From Streptomyces sp. AC555_RSS877 (GTDB lineage Bacteria > Actinomycetota > Actinomycetes > Streptomycetales > Streptomycetaceae): a stretch of DNA of 64,000 bases. A model generated the notes under the pieces. That model searched no databases. It saw only the letters and a program-made list of their open reading frames with translations, and was not told where the DNA came from. A program made the translations under genes and the position numbers. How positions within the stretch are numbered: the stretch's first letter is position 1; every line of letters begins with the position of its first letter. Positions 34,011-42,206 of this stretch are shown one piece after another. The DNA lies in the NCBI RefSeq assembly GCF_019049245.1, contig NZ_JAGMUK010000221.1, positions 62,001 through 126,000 of the forward strand, given 5' to 3'.

Positions 34011-34817
34011 GTGACCGAGGCATGGACGCAGGCAGTACGACGCCGGCTCGAGCTGGGCCGTCTCCTCCCGCTCGGCGGGCCCCACGACGGGACGTGGATC
34101 ACCGAGCAAGCGGCCGTCCAGGCCCTCGGGCGCACTGCCGCCGAGGTCCCCGGTGTCCGGCTGGAGTCCCTGCGCATCGGGTCGGCGCCGCTCCAACCCG
34201 TGTCCGAGCCGGCCGTCCGTCCGCCGGCCAGCGCGCTACCGCCTGGCCCGCTCACCATCGAGGCCGCCTTCACAGCATCCCTCGTGCGGCCGCTGCCGGA
34301 GACCGCCGACGAATTGAGGAGCGCGCTGCTGGGCGCGGCCGCTGAACAGCTCGGGCTGGCCACGGTGACGGCTGACATGCGCGTAACGGATCTCCGTGAG
34401 GTCCCGGAGGCAGGCATGACGTCTCGGACCGCGGCGACGGCCATGAGGCCCACGCCGGAAGGTGCGGTCGCGCGGAGCTCGCCCCCGGTGACCGGAACAG
34501 GGTCCATGCGGGGACTCGTCAGGGAGCTGGCGGACGTCGCCGCGGGTGTGCCGGGCGTCGCCCGCCTCACCGCCGTGCTGGGCAGCCGCCCGGTCAGGGT
34601 GGAGGACCATGATGATCCACCCGGCCGACACATCGAGGTTCACCTCGCGGTCGGCCCCGGACACCATCCACTGAAAGTCGCCCGCGCCGTCCGGGAGGCG
34701 GTAGCCGAGGCAGCCACCACTGACACCCCGGGCCCGGCCACCGTCGCCGTCCTCATCACGGAAACCGCGGCCTGGCGACGGACCTCGCCGGTCACCGTGA
34801 TGAGTGCCCCTCAGTGA
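34011..34817 (+). CDS. Asp23-associated protein (nucleopolyhedrovirus P10-like in name)
   Basis: A 268-residue protein divergent from the Asp23 operon. It has two Asp23-like modules: 'TEQAAVQALGRTAAEVPGVRLESL' in the first half and 'MRGLVRELADVAAGVPGVARL' with 'VHLAVGPGHHPLKVARAVREAV' in the second. Similar Streptomyces proteins carry the uninformative label nucleopolyhedrovirus P10 family. GTG 34011 has GGAGGGTGAG upstream. It probably acts with the neighbouring envelope proteins. Confidence 0.68.
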   Translation: MTEAWTQAVRRRLELGRLLPLGGPHDGTWITEQAAVQALGRTAAEVPGVRLESLRIGSAPLQPVSEPAVRPPASALPPGPLTIEAAFTASLVRPLPETADELRSALLGAAAEQLGLATVTADMRVTDLREVPEAGMTSRTAATAMRPTPEGAVARSSPPVTGTGSMRGLVRELADVAAGVPGVARLTAVLGSRPVRVEDHDDPPGRHIEVHLAVGPGHHPLKVARAVREAVAEAATTDTPGPATVAVLITETAAWRRTSPVTVMSAPQ

Positions 34818-34818
34818 T

Positions 34819-34842
34819 CGGCCGGCCCCCCTTCACCGGCCG
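34819..34842 (+). terminator. hairpin after the P10-like gene
   Basis: CGGCCGG / CCGGCCG stem (7 bp) with a 10-base loop directly after the stop codon. Moderate strength with no T-run. Confidence 0.45.
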
Positions 34843-34884
34843 TCCCAGGTTCTTCCCTGAAAGTGCGCGGACCGCTTCGCCAGC

Positions 34885-34914
34885 CCTGTCCTGTCCTGTC
34901 CTGTCCTGTCCTGT
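34885..34914. repeat. (CCTGT)6 pentanucleotide repeat
   Basis: Six exact tandem CCTGT units in a non-coding gap. Such tracts can slip during replication. Nothing shows a function. Confidence 0.9.
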
Positions 34915-35141
34915 CACGGTGTGAGACCTGCCTGGCAGGGAAACGGGAAACCGCATGCAGACAGAGGGCCTGCGCTGCCACTCGCAGACGGAGCAGGCGT
35001 CTTCCCTTCTCCGCGGTCGCGCGATGCGCATCCCGCAGCTGCGCAAGGCCCGGACCATCGTCCGCCGCTGGTGCGAGGAAACGGAGCTGGGCTACGGCGC
35101 CGTTACCTGGCCAGGCCCTCGCCCCGCACTCACGCCCGGCG

Positions 35142-36452
35142 TCATCGCCCGGGAGTGGTCCGTCCCGTCCTCGACGCGGCGGAGGCGTCGGTGAGGTCGG
35201 CTCCGGTGTCGGCGTCCCGCTGGGAGTGTTCGGTGCCGTGCCAGTCCAGGCACATGACGGTCGCGTCGTCCTGCAGGTGACCGTGGTGGGCGTCGACGAC
35301 CGCCGCGATGAGGGTGCGGGCGGCCTCGCGGGGATGCAGCGCGCGGGTGCGCACGATCAGGTCGGACAGGTCGAGGCTGCCTGCGTTGCGCTCCAGCATG
35401 CCGTCGGTCAGCATCACCAGCCGGTCGCCCGGCCGCAGGTCCAGAGACTGGACCCGGTAGGCGTGAGGGGCAGGGAAGCCGAACGGCATGTCGATCTTCG
35501 GAGTGATCTCCCGCACCTGTCCGTTCCGCATCAGCAGCGGCCAGGGGTGCCCGGCGTTGACGAACTCGGTGGTGCCGTCGATCAGGCTGATGCGCAGGAG
35601 CTGGCCGGTGACGTAACCCCGGCGGCCGTGCTCACGCATGGCCTGGTCGGCCTGTCGGGCCTGATCGGCGAGGTCGCCACCGGCCCGCCGTGCCCGGCGC
35701 AGGGCACCCACCAGAAGGGTGGCCAGCAGCGCGGCGTCGACATCGTGCCCCATGGCATCGGTGACGGAGAGCTGGACCGTGTCACGGTCGATCACGTAGT
35801 CGAAGGTGTCACCCCCGACGTGGTCGGCCGGCTCCAGCGCCCCGGCGACCGCGAACTGCGCCGCCTCACACGCCAGCGAAGCCGGAAGCAGCCGGTGCTG
35901 GATCTCCGCGGCCAGACTCAGGGGGACGGTACGGCGGCCCCACTGGTACACGTCGGTGTAGGACCGGTTCGCGATGACGATGTACGCCAGGGCGTGCGCG
36001 GTCTCGCCGATCTCCCGCATCACCTCCGCGTCCGGCGCCGCGGGCAGGAACAGTTCGAGGAGCCCGATGGCATCCCCCCGGTTGGTCACCGGGGCGACGA
36101 TCCGGACCAACGGGCCGTCGCCCTTGTCCTCCACGCTCGGCCGCTGGGTGCGGATCACGTCGTCGTACAGGGTGCCCCGCAGCGTGATGCGCCGGGCGGG
36201 CTCATCGGTGTCGACGCTGCCCGCCGCCCCCAGCCGTACGACCGAGCCGCCGGTGAAGTCGGTGATCAGGAACGACACCGACGCGGCGCCGAGGTGCTCC
36301 TTGAGCATGCGGGCGACCACGTCGAGCGACTCCACGGGCGCCGCGGCCTCCGCCGCCTCCAACGTCCCCGCCAGAGTCATCGCCCTGCCCCGGCGACTCC
36401 CGCCCCCGGGAGGGCGAGAGGCCCGCCCGCCGTCCGGCCCTCTTGCGGTCAC
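35142..36452 (-). CDS. GAF - SpoIIE-type (PP2C) serine phosphatase
   Basis: A 436-residue protein: a GAF-like sensor (about 45-175; 'EHLGAASVSFLITDFTGGSVVRLG', 'RIVAPVTNRGDAIGLLEL') then a SpoIIE phosphatase domain (about 195-415; 'HVGGDTFDYVIDRDTVQLSVTD', 'DAALLATLLVGALRRARR', 'LTDGMLE'). Metal-binding Asp residues appear in GGDTFDY and LTDGM. Such phosphatases dephosphorylate anti-sigma-factor antagonists in partner-switching systems. The frame is open to ATG 36452; ATG 36380 ('MTLAGTLEAAEAAAP') fits homologues better. Confidence 0.88.
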   Translation of the reverse strand: MTARGPDGGRASRPPGGGSRRGRAMTLAGTLEAAEAAAPVESLDVVARMLKEHLGAASVSFLITDFTGGSVVRLGAAGSVDTDEPARRITLRGTLYDDVIRTQRPSVEDKGDGPLVRIVAPVTNRGDAIGLLELFLPAAPDAEVMREIGETAHALAYIVIANRSYTDVYQWGRRTVPLSLAAEIQHRLLPASLACEAAQFAVAGALEPADHVGGDTFDYVIDRDTVQLSVTDAMGHDVDAALLATLLVGALRRARRAGGDLADQARQADQAMREHGRRGYVTGQLLRISLIDGTTEFVNAGHPWPLLMRNGQVREITPKIDMPFGFPAPHAYRVQSLDLRPGDRLVMLTDGMLERNAGSLDLSDLIVRTRALHPREAARTLIAAVVDAHHGHLQDDATVMCLDWHGTEHSQRDADTGADLTDASAASRTGRTTPGR

Positions 36453-36571
36453 GTCGGTTCCTCACTGCTCGATGACGCTCAGGCCTCCACCAAGGCCCCC
36501 CTCGCCCGCCAGTCTCTCCGATGTGCGGTCGAGGACCCGAGTCACGCGATTGGGCTTGCCTCCGAACGCGG

Positions 36572-37375
36572 TCATGTGGCTGCCAGGAGGATGGCCGTGT
36601 AGTGCGCGGTGAAGGCGGCGATGGTCAGGGCGTGGAAGACCTCGTGGAAGCCGAACCAACCCGGTGAGGGGTCGGGGCGCTTGAGCCCGTAGACGACGGC
36701 GCCCGCGGTGTAGAGCAGACCGCCGGCGACGACGAGTACGACGACCGCGGTGCCGCCGGTGCGCGCGAAGTCGGGCAGGTTGAAGACAGCCACCCAGCCC
36801 AGGGCGATGTAGCACGGGGTGTACAGCCACCTCGGGGCCCCGATCCACAGGATGCGGAAGGCGATGCCGGCCAGCGCGCCCGCCCACACCATGGCCAGCA
36901 GCACCCGCTGCTGACCCGCGGGCAGCAGCAGTACCGCCAGAGGTGTGTAGGTGCCGGCGATGATCAGGAAGATGTTCGCGTGGTCCAGCCGCCGCAGGAC
37001 CGCCTCCCCGCGCGGGCCCCACGTTCCGCGGTGGTAGACCGCGCTGGTGCCGAACAGCAGACAGGCCGACAGCGCGTACACCGAGCAGGCCGCCACTGCC
37101 GCCGCCGTGCGTGAAACGGCGATCAGGAGGATGCCGCCGACCAGCGCCAGAGGGAACACGCCGGCGTGCAGCCAGCCGCGCAGCCTCGGCTTCAGCGCAG
37201 CCGCCGCGCGCTCCGCCCCGCTTTCCGGGCCGGCGGCTGTCTGCCCGGCAGTCAGCTGGTCTGTTGTGCCCGCAGGCGCATCGACCGCCGGGGGGCACAG
37301 GGCGTCGGGCGTGCCGCCGGGGCGGGGCTGGGGATCGCGTCCGTGTGCCGGCGGCTGAGTGTCTTCGGCGATCAT
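36572..37375 (-). CDS. hemolysin III family (PAQR-like) membrane protein
   Basis: A 267-residue protein with seven membrane helices after a Pro/Gly-rich N-terminus of about 60 residues. The PAQR metal motifs are present: SAVYH (S-x3-H) in helix 2, LDHANIF in helix 3 and HEVFH (H-x3-H) in helix 7. These would bind zinc for a hydrolase-like activity on lipids. The name hemolysin is historical; a haemolytic role is not implied. Confidence 0.9.
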   Translation of the reverse strand: MIAEDTQPPAHGRDPQPRPGGTPDALCPPAVDAPAGTTDQLTAGQTAAGPESGAERAAAALKPRLRGWLHAGVFPLALVGGILLIAVSRTAAAVAACSVYALSACLLFGTSAVYHRGTWGPRGEAVLRRLDHANIFLIIAGTYTPLAVLLLPAGQQRVLLAMVWAGALAGIAFRILWIGAPRWLYTPCYIALGWVAVFNLPDFARTGGTAVVVLVVAGGLLYTAGAVVYGLKRPDPSPGWFGFHEVFHALTIAAFTAHYTAILLAAT

Positions 37376-37435
37376 GCGCTCGTCTTCTGAAATCGGCGGA
37401 ACAGTGCGGCCTGGCCCGGCACTGCGGACCGCGGG

Positions 37436-37768
37436 TCAGATACCGGCCGTGTGCCGGGTTGCGGTGCGGCGGTACTCGGCGTTGATGCGCCGGGCTTCTT
37501 CGAGCTGATCCTCGAGGATGATGATGCGGCAGGCGGCCTCGACGGGCGTCCCGTGGTCGACGAGTTCCCTGGCACGGGCGGCGATCCGCAACTGGTAACG
37601 GGAGTAGCGGCGGTGGCCGCCCGGGGAGCGCAGCGGGGTGATGAGGCGGGCCTCGCCGATGGCGCGCAGGAAGCCCTGCGTGGTGCCGAGCATCTCCGCG
37701 GCCCGGCCCATCGTGTAGGCGGGGTAGTCGTCGTCGTCGAGACGGCCGAAGGAATCGTCTGCTGTCAC
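37436..37768 (-). CDS. MerR-type helix-turn-helix regulator, short
   Basis: A 110-residue protein with a MerR-like winged helix: 'YTMGRAAEMLGTTQGFLRAIG' then 'LRSPGGHRRYSRYQLRIAARA', and a C-terminal coiled coil ('EDQLEEARRINAEYRRT'). It lacks an effector domain, so it probably responds through abundance or partners. GTG 37768 is used because GAAGAGG lies just upstream; longer frames are not family-like. A 30-bp perfect palindrome is 34 bp upstream. Confidence 0.85.
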   Translation of the reverse strand: MTADDSFGRLDDDDYPAYTMGRAAEMLGTTQGFLRAIGEARLITPLRSPGGHRRYSRYQLRIAARARELVDHGTPVEAACRIIILEDQLEEARRINAEYRRTATRHTAGI

Positions 37769-37801
37769 TTGCACCTCTTCTGGGCCCGGGGAACGTGTGG
37801 A

Positions 37802-37831
37802 GGGCCCTGGCGCCGTACGGCGCCAGGGCCC
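37802..37831. promoter_or_regulatory. perfect 30-bp palindrome upstream of MerR-like gene
   Basis: A 13-bp arm GGGCCCTGGCGCC and its exact complement flank GTAC (itself a palindrome). It may be an operator for the adjacent regulator or an RNA hairpin in its leader. No gene converges here, so a terminator is less likely. Confidence 0.6.
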
Positions 37832-38657
37832 GAAGGAACTGCTACACCATCTGCCGGCCCTCATGCTGCGCCGGCCCTCTGTTTCCGCAGACCCGACCGA
37901 GATGCGGTCGGGGATGTCGGGATCGCGGTTGCTCGACCGGAGACCACCTCACTGTCGATGTCCTGCGGTACCCGGGCTCAAGACTTCCGCCCGGGCGATC
38001 CTGATGGCGCTCGGCTCCTCCGTTTCATCCCTCGGAGATCAACTGCTTGCCAAACGGGGGACTGCGTACTGCTGGTACTGCCTGTACTGCTCCACTACGA
38101 ACTGCTGGTGATGCTGGTACTTCCTACTGCTGTACTGCGCACTGCTGAAGTGGCCTGAGACAGCACCACCGTCACTCTCCGGCAGCCAGCCCCGTCGCCC
38201 GTCCTGCGTCTGCTCTGGCTTGGAACCCCACTGCCGGACCTCCCGATGCGCGCGCCCGCAGCCGACGCCTTCACCGAGGTACCGCTCACTCACTTCACTG
38301 CTGGTCCTGCTCACAGCGGCCCCTGATCACTGCGGGCCACCCGGTCCGGTCGTCAGCCCCGTCGCCGTCCTGCAACAACCCTGGCTTCGAAACTCCACCA
38401 CCGAACCGCCCTGCGAACTGCAACTACCCACTTCTGACCGGCAGTTCGTGTCTGCCAGGCCCTGCGGTCCTTCTGGCTACGAGAGAAACCATAACCACAC
38501 CACCACCCAATGTCTACTCCAGCTGACATAGATATTCGCGCGTTCCACGGCGAGGTAATCCGCCTCGAACGGCGATGGAGGACCGGGCGCAGACGATGAG
38601 AGACCAGGGTGACCTGAGAGATGTTCGTTTCGCGATTCACCACTACGATCACCGGCC
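37832..38657. other. 825-bp gap with ACTGC-rich stretch, no gene seen
   Basis: I see no supported gene. Bases 38061-38150 repeat ACTGC/GTACTGC/CTGCTGGT many times without a fixed period, and CACTGCTGG recurs near 38298. Base composition is lower in GC than the surroundings, and the frames on both strands lack homology I can recognise. Confidence 0.5.
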
Positions 38658-39587
38658 ATGGACTGGCTCGAACGCACCGCGAAGCTGAGGCAGTGGGCCA
38701 GAAACGGGATGCGCGCTCCTCACAAGCCGCTGCTGCTCCTGTATGCGCTCGGTCGATTCCAGGAAGACGCCGAGGGCGAACTGCGGTACAGCGCTGTCGA
38801 GGCAGACCTCCAACGACTGCTGACCGAGTACGGGCCTCCCCACAAGACGACACCCGCCTACCCTTTCCACCACTTGGTCAACGACGGCGTGTGGGAAGTA
38901 CGTACCGACCGAGGAAACGGCAGCCCCGGAACCGGACTCCGAGAGCTTCGGGAAGCGGGTGCCGCCGGACGACTCGCACCCGAACTGAGGGCCGCACTGC
39001 GATGCGACCGCCAACTGCTCACCCGGATCGCCCGTTTACTGCTCGACCTTCACTTCCCGCCCTCGCTTCACGGCGAGTTGTGCGAAGCCGTCGGCCTGGA
39101 ACTGGAGCCGACGGAGATCGAACGGCTCTCGACGGCGCGGAGACGGCGGGACCGGCGGATGCGGGAGCTGGTGCTGACCGCCTACGAGTACCGGTGTGCC
39201 TTCTGTGGCTACGACGGCAGGATCGGCGCGGTGCCGGTCGGGCTGGAAGCCGCGCACGTGCGCTGGTGGGCCTTCGACGGCCCGGACGACGTCGACAACG
39301 GACTGTGCCTGTGCTCGCTGCACCACAAGCTCCTCGACAAGGGTGTCCTCGGTATCGGATGGCGGTCCCCCCGCCCGAGCCGAACCGAGATCGGGGGAGG
39401 TCACCACATCCTGGTGTCGCAGCGCTTCGTCGGCAGCAGCCCCGTCGCCCGCGAACAGGTCATATCGCTCGCGGGCCGCCCCCTCATCGGCCCGCAGCCG
39501 GGCGCCCGGCCCGTCGCCGCGGCCCACCGCGCCTGGCACACCAGCCAGGTCTTCCACGGCACTCCGCGCGCTGCCACTGCGGTCTGA
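38658..39587 (+). CDS. HNH restriction endonuclease with sulfur-binding domain (phosphorothioate-dependent type)
   Basis: A 309-residue enzyme. The N-terminal half matches the sulfur-binding domain of type IV enzymes that recognise phosphorothioated DNA ('APHKPLLLLYALGRFQ', 'YPFHHLVNDGVWEV', 'LHFPPSLHGELCEAVGLEL'). The C-terminal half is a zinc-ribbon HNH nuclease: CAFCG (C180, C183), H200 in 'EAAHVRWWAFDG', N214 in 'DNGLCLCSLHH' and H222/H223. It should cut incoming DNA carrying Dnd-type sulfur modification. No dnd modification genes are present, as expected since self-modified DNA would be attacked. It stands at the left edge of the defence island. Confidence 0.85.
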   Translation: MDWLERTAKLRQWARNGMRAPHKPLLLLYALGRFQEDAEGELRYSAVEADLQRLLTEYGPPHKTTPAYPFHHLVNDGVWEVRTDRGNGSPGTGLRELREAGAAGRLAPELRAALRCDRQLLTRIARLLLDLHFPPSLHGELCEAVGLELEPTEIERLSTARRRRDRRMRELVLTAYEYRCAFCGYDGRIGAVPVGLEAAHVRWWAFDGPDDVDNGLCLCSLHHKLLDKGVLGIGWRSPRPSRTEIGGGHHILVSQRFVGSSPVAREQVISLAGRPLIGPQPGARPVAAAHRAWHTSQVFHGTPRAATAV

Positions 39588-39654
39588 CAGATCCCCGCAC
39601 AGAGACGTCGGGCGACCACGCGCAGCCGCAACGGCCAGGCACAGCCGACCTATG

Positions 39655-39700
39655 CGTGGGCGGACAACCACGGTCGACAGCGGGGCCACCACGCCCCATA
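39655..39700 (+). repeat. integrative-element arm, copy C
   Basis: GGCGGACAACCACGGTCGACA followed by GCGGGGCC matches the corresponding part of arms A (7548) and B (20929). The tRNA core that should follow is not recognisable. It lies 68 bp after the restriction gene. Confidence 0.45.
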
Positions 39701-39822
39701 CGCGTTCGTCATCGGTCGGCTCGCTCACCGTCGTGGTGCCGGCCGCCGGCCGAGTGCGGCGAGAAGCCCAGGCCCACCGGTAGCCTTCGATGCCGGTCAC
39801 CACAGGTGAGGGGCACCAAGTG

Positions 39823-40293
39823 ATGCAGGGCAGCAGCCCGGACTATGAGGTGGGCGACATACTCCGGGTGTCGTGTGCGCCGGTCCCGGCCCGGGTTACT
39901 GGGGTATCGAGGTCCTATGTGTCGATCGAGTGGCCATGGGGAGAAGTCGATCCTGACTCGCAGTACGGCTGGAACGGCCGATTCGCCCTTCCTGTCGAGC
40001 CCGACGGCTGGGAGTGGTCACTCTTCCGAACGGAAGGGGATCCACGGGGCCTGGAGCCGGATGACACATGCCTCGTCGGCATCCCGGAGACGCTGGTGCG
40101 CGTCATCGATGTCGGGCACTACGACCCGCCCATGGACACCGGTCGGCTTCCTCGGCCACAGACCTTGCTGATCGTGCTTCCCGTCGATCGCCCCGGTGTC
40201 GAAGGGGGCAGCGAAGACGAGGGGGACACGATCGAGCTGGACTCCGCTGCGCCCATCGTGATGGAGCGGGTCTCGCACAACAGATCCGGCTAG
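39823..40293 (+). CDS. conserved hypothetical protein
   Basis: A 156-residue soluble acidic protein: 'YEVGDILRVSC', 'VSIEWPWGEVDPDSQYGWNG', 'DTCLVGIPETLVRVIDVG' and 'TGRLPRPQTLLIVLP'. It resembles a widespread Streptomyces protein without assigned function; two small beta-barrel-like halves are likely. ATG 39823 follows GAGGGG at about 9 bases; ATG 39790 is also possible. Confidence 0.65.
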   Translation: MQGSSPDYEVGDILRVSCAPVPARVTGVSRSYVSIEWPWGEVDPDSQYGWNGRFALPVEPDGWEWSLFRTEGDPRGLEPDDTCLVGIPETLVRVIDVGHYDPPMDTGRLPRPQTLLIVLPVDRPGVEGGSEDEGDTIELDSAAPIVMERVSHNRSG

Positions 40294-40380
40294 GCCGCCC
40301 GCACGGTCGGCAGCACGTCGCGAGACCAACTGCGCTGGTCTGGCACGTGAAGCCCTGTGCCGGAACCGTGCCAGATCGTA

Positions 40381-40410
40381 CGGGGAACACCGGGGAACAC
40401 CGGGGAACAC
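40381..40410. repeat. 10-bp tandem repeat, three units
   Basis: CGGGGAACAC is repeated exactly three times in the gap after the hypothetical gene. It may be a recombination product; no function is evident. Confidence 0.9.
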
Positions 40411-40449
40411 CGAGGAGCCAAACGACGCCCCGCCAGACACCGACACTGC

Positions 40450-40695
40450 TGTTCTCCCTGATCTCCGGCATCACGACACGACCCCGGCTCATCCAACGGC
40501 GCAGGTCGTCGACCGCGCTCAGGGCGGCCTCGCGCCCCGACTCCGCGTGTTGCCACGTGATCGAGGTCCGCCAGGAGGAGCGGGGACGTAATCAGGAGGC
40601 CGCCGCCATGATCGTCTCGTCGCGCCCCTGTGCTGCGGGTGAGTCGAGTCGAGAGCGGCCAGGAGGCCTGAAGCATCCGCGATGACGACGATCAT
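40450..40695 (-). pseudogene. PIN-domain toxin remnant, copy 2 (5' half)
   Basis: It begins properly at ATG 40695 ('MIVVIADASGLLAALDS', with the first active-site Asp). It shifts frame to 'LLITSPLLLADLDHVATR', then again to 'ALSAVDDLRRWMSRGRVVMPEI' and stops, so at least two frameshifts and a lost 3' half. The last segment is nearly identical to copy 1 at about 5520-5580, at both DNA and protein level. Copy 1 has what this one lacks. Confidence 0.72.
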
Positions 40696-40906
40696 CCGGC
40701 AGTTCCGGAGTCCGTCTCGCGGAGGGCCGCGTCGGCGACCGCGTCACGGCGGGCGCCGGCTGTTGCTCGGTTGGTTGTCCGGGAACCACCCCGGGATTGT
40801 CCGTGATCGGTAACGGACGCATCCCGTGGTCGCCGTTGCTCGTCCTGCCAGTTGGTCGCAAGGCGATCAGGGAATCGGCGAGGAACTGCGTGGAAGCGGG
40901 GCGGAC

Positions 40907-41680
40907 ATGGCACGACACGGCGGCGGGCGGGGCTGGTACGGCAAGGTGCTCGGCGCGGCGTGCGGGGTGACGTTGCTCGCCGTCGGTGCCTCGATGTGGA
41001 CCGCGCAGGCCGGCGTCGTGAGCGGCTCGTCGCCGAAGGCGACCGTGTCGGCCAGGCCGGCCGGCGACGTCAAGCCGGTCGCGGTGGACATCGCGCACGC
41101 CTCGGACCAGGGGGCGCGCGGCGTCAATCTCACCATCGACGACGGCCCCGACCCCGTGTGGACCCCTCAAGTGCTGGACGTGCTGCGGGAGTACGGGGTG
41201 AAGGCCACGTTCTGCATGGTGGGGACGCAGGCGCAGGCCCACCCGGACCTCGTGAAGAAGGTGGTCGCGGACGGGCACCGGCTGTGCGACCACTCGGTGT
41301 CGCACGACACGACCATGGACAAGAAGTCCGAGGCCTTCCAGTCGAAGCAGATCCTCGACGCCGAACGCATGATCACCGAGGCGTCCGGGGGCGTACGGCC
41401 GATGTACTACCGGGCGCCCGGCGGGGCGTTCACCCCGTACAGCCGCACGCTCGCCGCCTCTCGCGGCATGCGTCCGCTGGGCTGGAACGTGGACACCAAG
41501 GACTTCGAGCAGCCGGGCGCGGACGCCATCGTCGCCACCGTCGAGCGGGAGCTGCCCAACGGTCCGACGGTTCTCCTGCACGACGCGGGAGGCGACCGCT
41601 CCGAGACCGTCGAGGCCCTGCGTCGGCTCATCCCCCGGCTCGAGGAGCAGGGCTACTCCTTCGGCTTCCCGGTGCGCTGA
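40907..41680 (+). CDS. polysaccharide deacetylase (NodB type), secreted or membrane-anchored
   Basis: A 257-residue enzyme with one N-terminal hydrophobic helix (about 14-34). The NodB motifs are in order: 'TIDDGPDP' (D78, D79), 'HSVSH' (H129, H133 for the metal), 'RAPGGAF', 'GWNVDTKDF' and 'LLHDAGGDR'. It should remove acetyl groups from N-acetylglucosamine polymers such as peptidoglycan or chitin. ATG 40907 is chosen for its signal segment and preceding GGAAGCGGGG; the frame is open 81 bases further. Monocistronic by position. Confidence 0.9.
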   Translation: MARHGGGRGWYGKVLGAACGVTLLAVGASMWTAQAGVVSGSSPKATVSARPAGDVKPVAVDIAHASDQGARGVNLTIDDGPDPVWTPQVLDVLREYGVKATFCMVGTQAQAHPDLVKKVVADGHRLCDHSVSHDTTMDKKSEAFQSKQILDAERMITEASGGVRPMYYRAPGGAFTPYSRTLAASRGMRPLGWNVDTKDFEQPGADAIVATVERELPNGPTVLLHDAGGDRSETVEALRRLIPRLEEQGYSFGFPVR

Positions 41681-41754
41681 GCCCGACCCTGGTCGATGAC
41701 GGCGCGCGCGTACCACCGCCGTGCACGCCGACTCCGCGTCAGGCGGCCGCGGTT

Positions 41755-41785
41755 CGGGGACGGGGGACGGGGGACGGGGGACGGG
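41755..41785 (+). repeat. 7-bp G-run tandem repeat (possible G-quadruplex)
   Basis: CGGGGGA units repeat three and a half times, giving five G-runs of 3-5 G separated by AC. The run lies 75 bp after the deacetylase gene. It could fold as a G-quadruplex in DNA or RNA. Confidence 0.8.
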
Positions 41786-41965
41786 CACGATGCTCCACCA
41801 GGTGATCCAGCGCAGGCACCACTCCAGGGGGCTGTAGTGGAAGCGGCGCAAATTAGTGGCTGAGGGCGGTCTGGACGGCGAGGATCGCCGCGGCCAGCAG
41901 CACGGCGGTGTACCAGCGCGCGAAGTTCTGCCTGAAGGAGAGGAGGCCGGAAACGTCCACGGGAT
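41785..41965 (-). pseudogene. DUF418-family membrane protein, C-terminal remnant
   Basis: The minus strand shows 'FRQNFARWYTAVLLAAAILAVQTALSH' split over two frames from 'RRFHYSPLEWCLRWITWW', which is the end of DUF418 proteins ('GPLEWLLR..T'). The other membrane helices are absent. Frameshifted and 5' truncated. Confidence 0.6.
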
Positions 41966-42160
41966 GGTCGGGCCCAGCGGCCGGCGCGCCCGCCAGGTAC
42001 CCATCGGTGCCGCGCGGGGGCGCGACGGACGGCCGACTCGGGCCGTCCGGTGACGAGACCTGGGCCCCCGCGATTTGTGCAGTGATCGGTTGTCGTGTGC
42101 CAGGTTTGCGCCATAGCTCTTCAGCTTGAAGCGCGGTCGTGCGGGCTAAGTCACGAAGAC

Positions 42161-42194
42161 GGTGCCCTGCCGACTGCTATAGCGGCAGGGCACC
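42161..42194 (-). terminator. terminator of the TIR/S1 gene
   Basis: A 12-bp perfect stem GGTGCCCTGCCG / CGGCAGGGCACC with a 10-base loop, 12 bp beyond the stop of the minus-strand gene at 42207. Confidence 0.8.
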
Positions 42195-42206
42195 GAGTGG
42201 CTCCGG

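Noticed and set aside
34885-34914. CRISPR array
   Set aside because: The repeat unit is only 5 bp with no spacers. No other region shows regular repeats of 24-40 bp with unique spacers, and no cas genes were seen.
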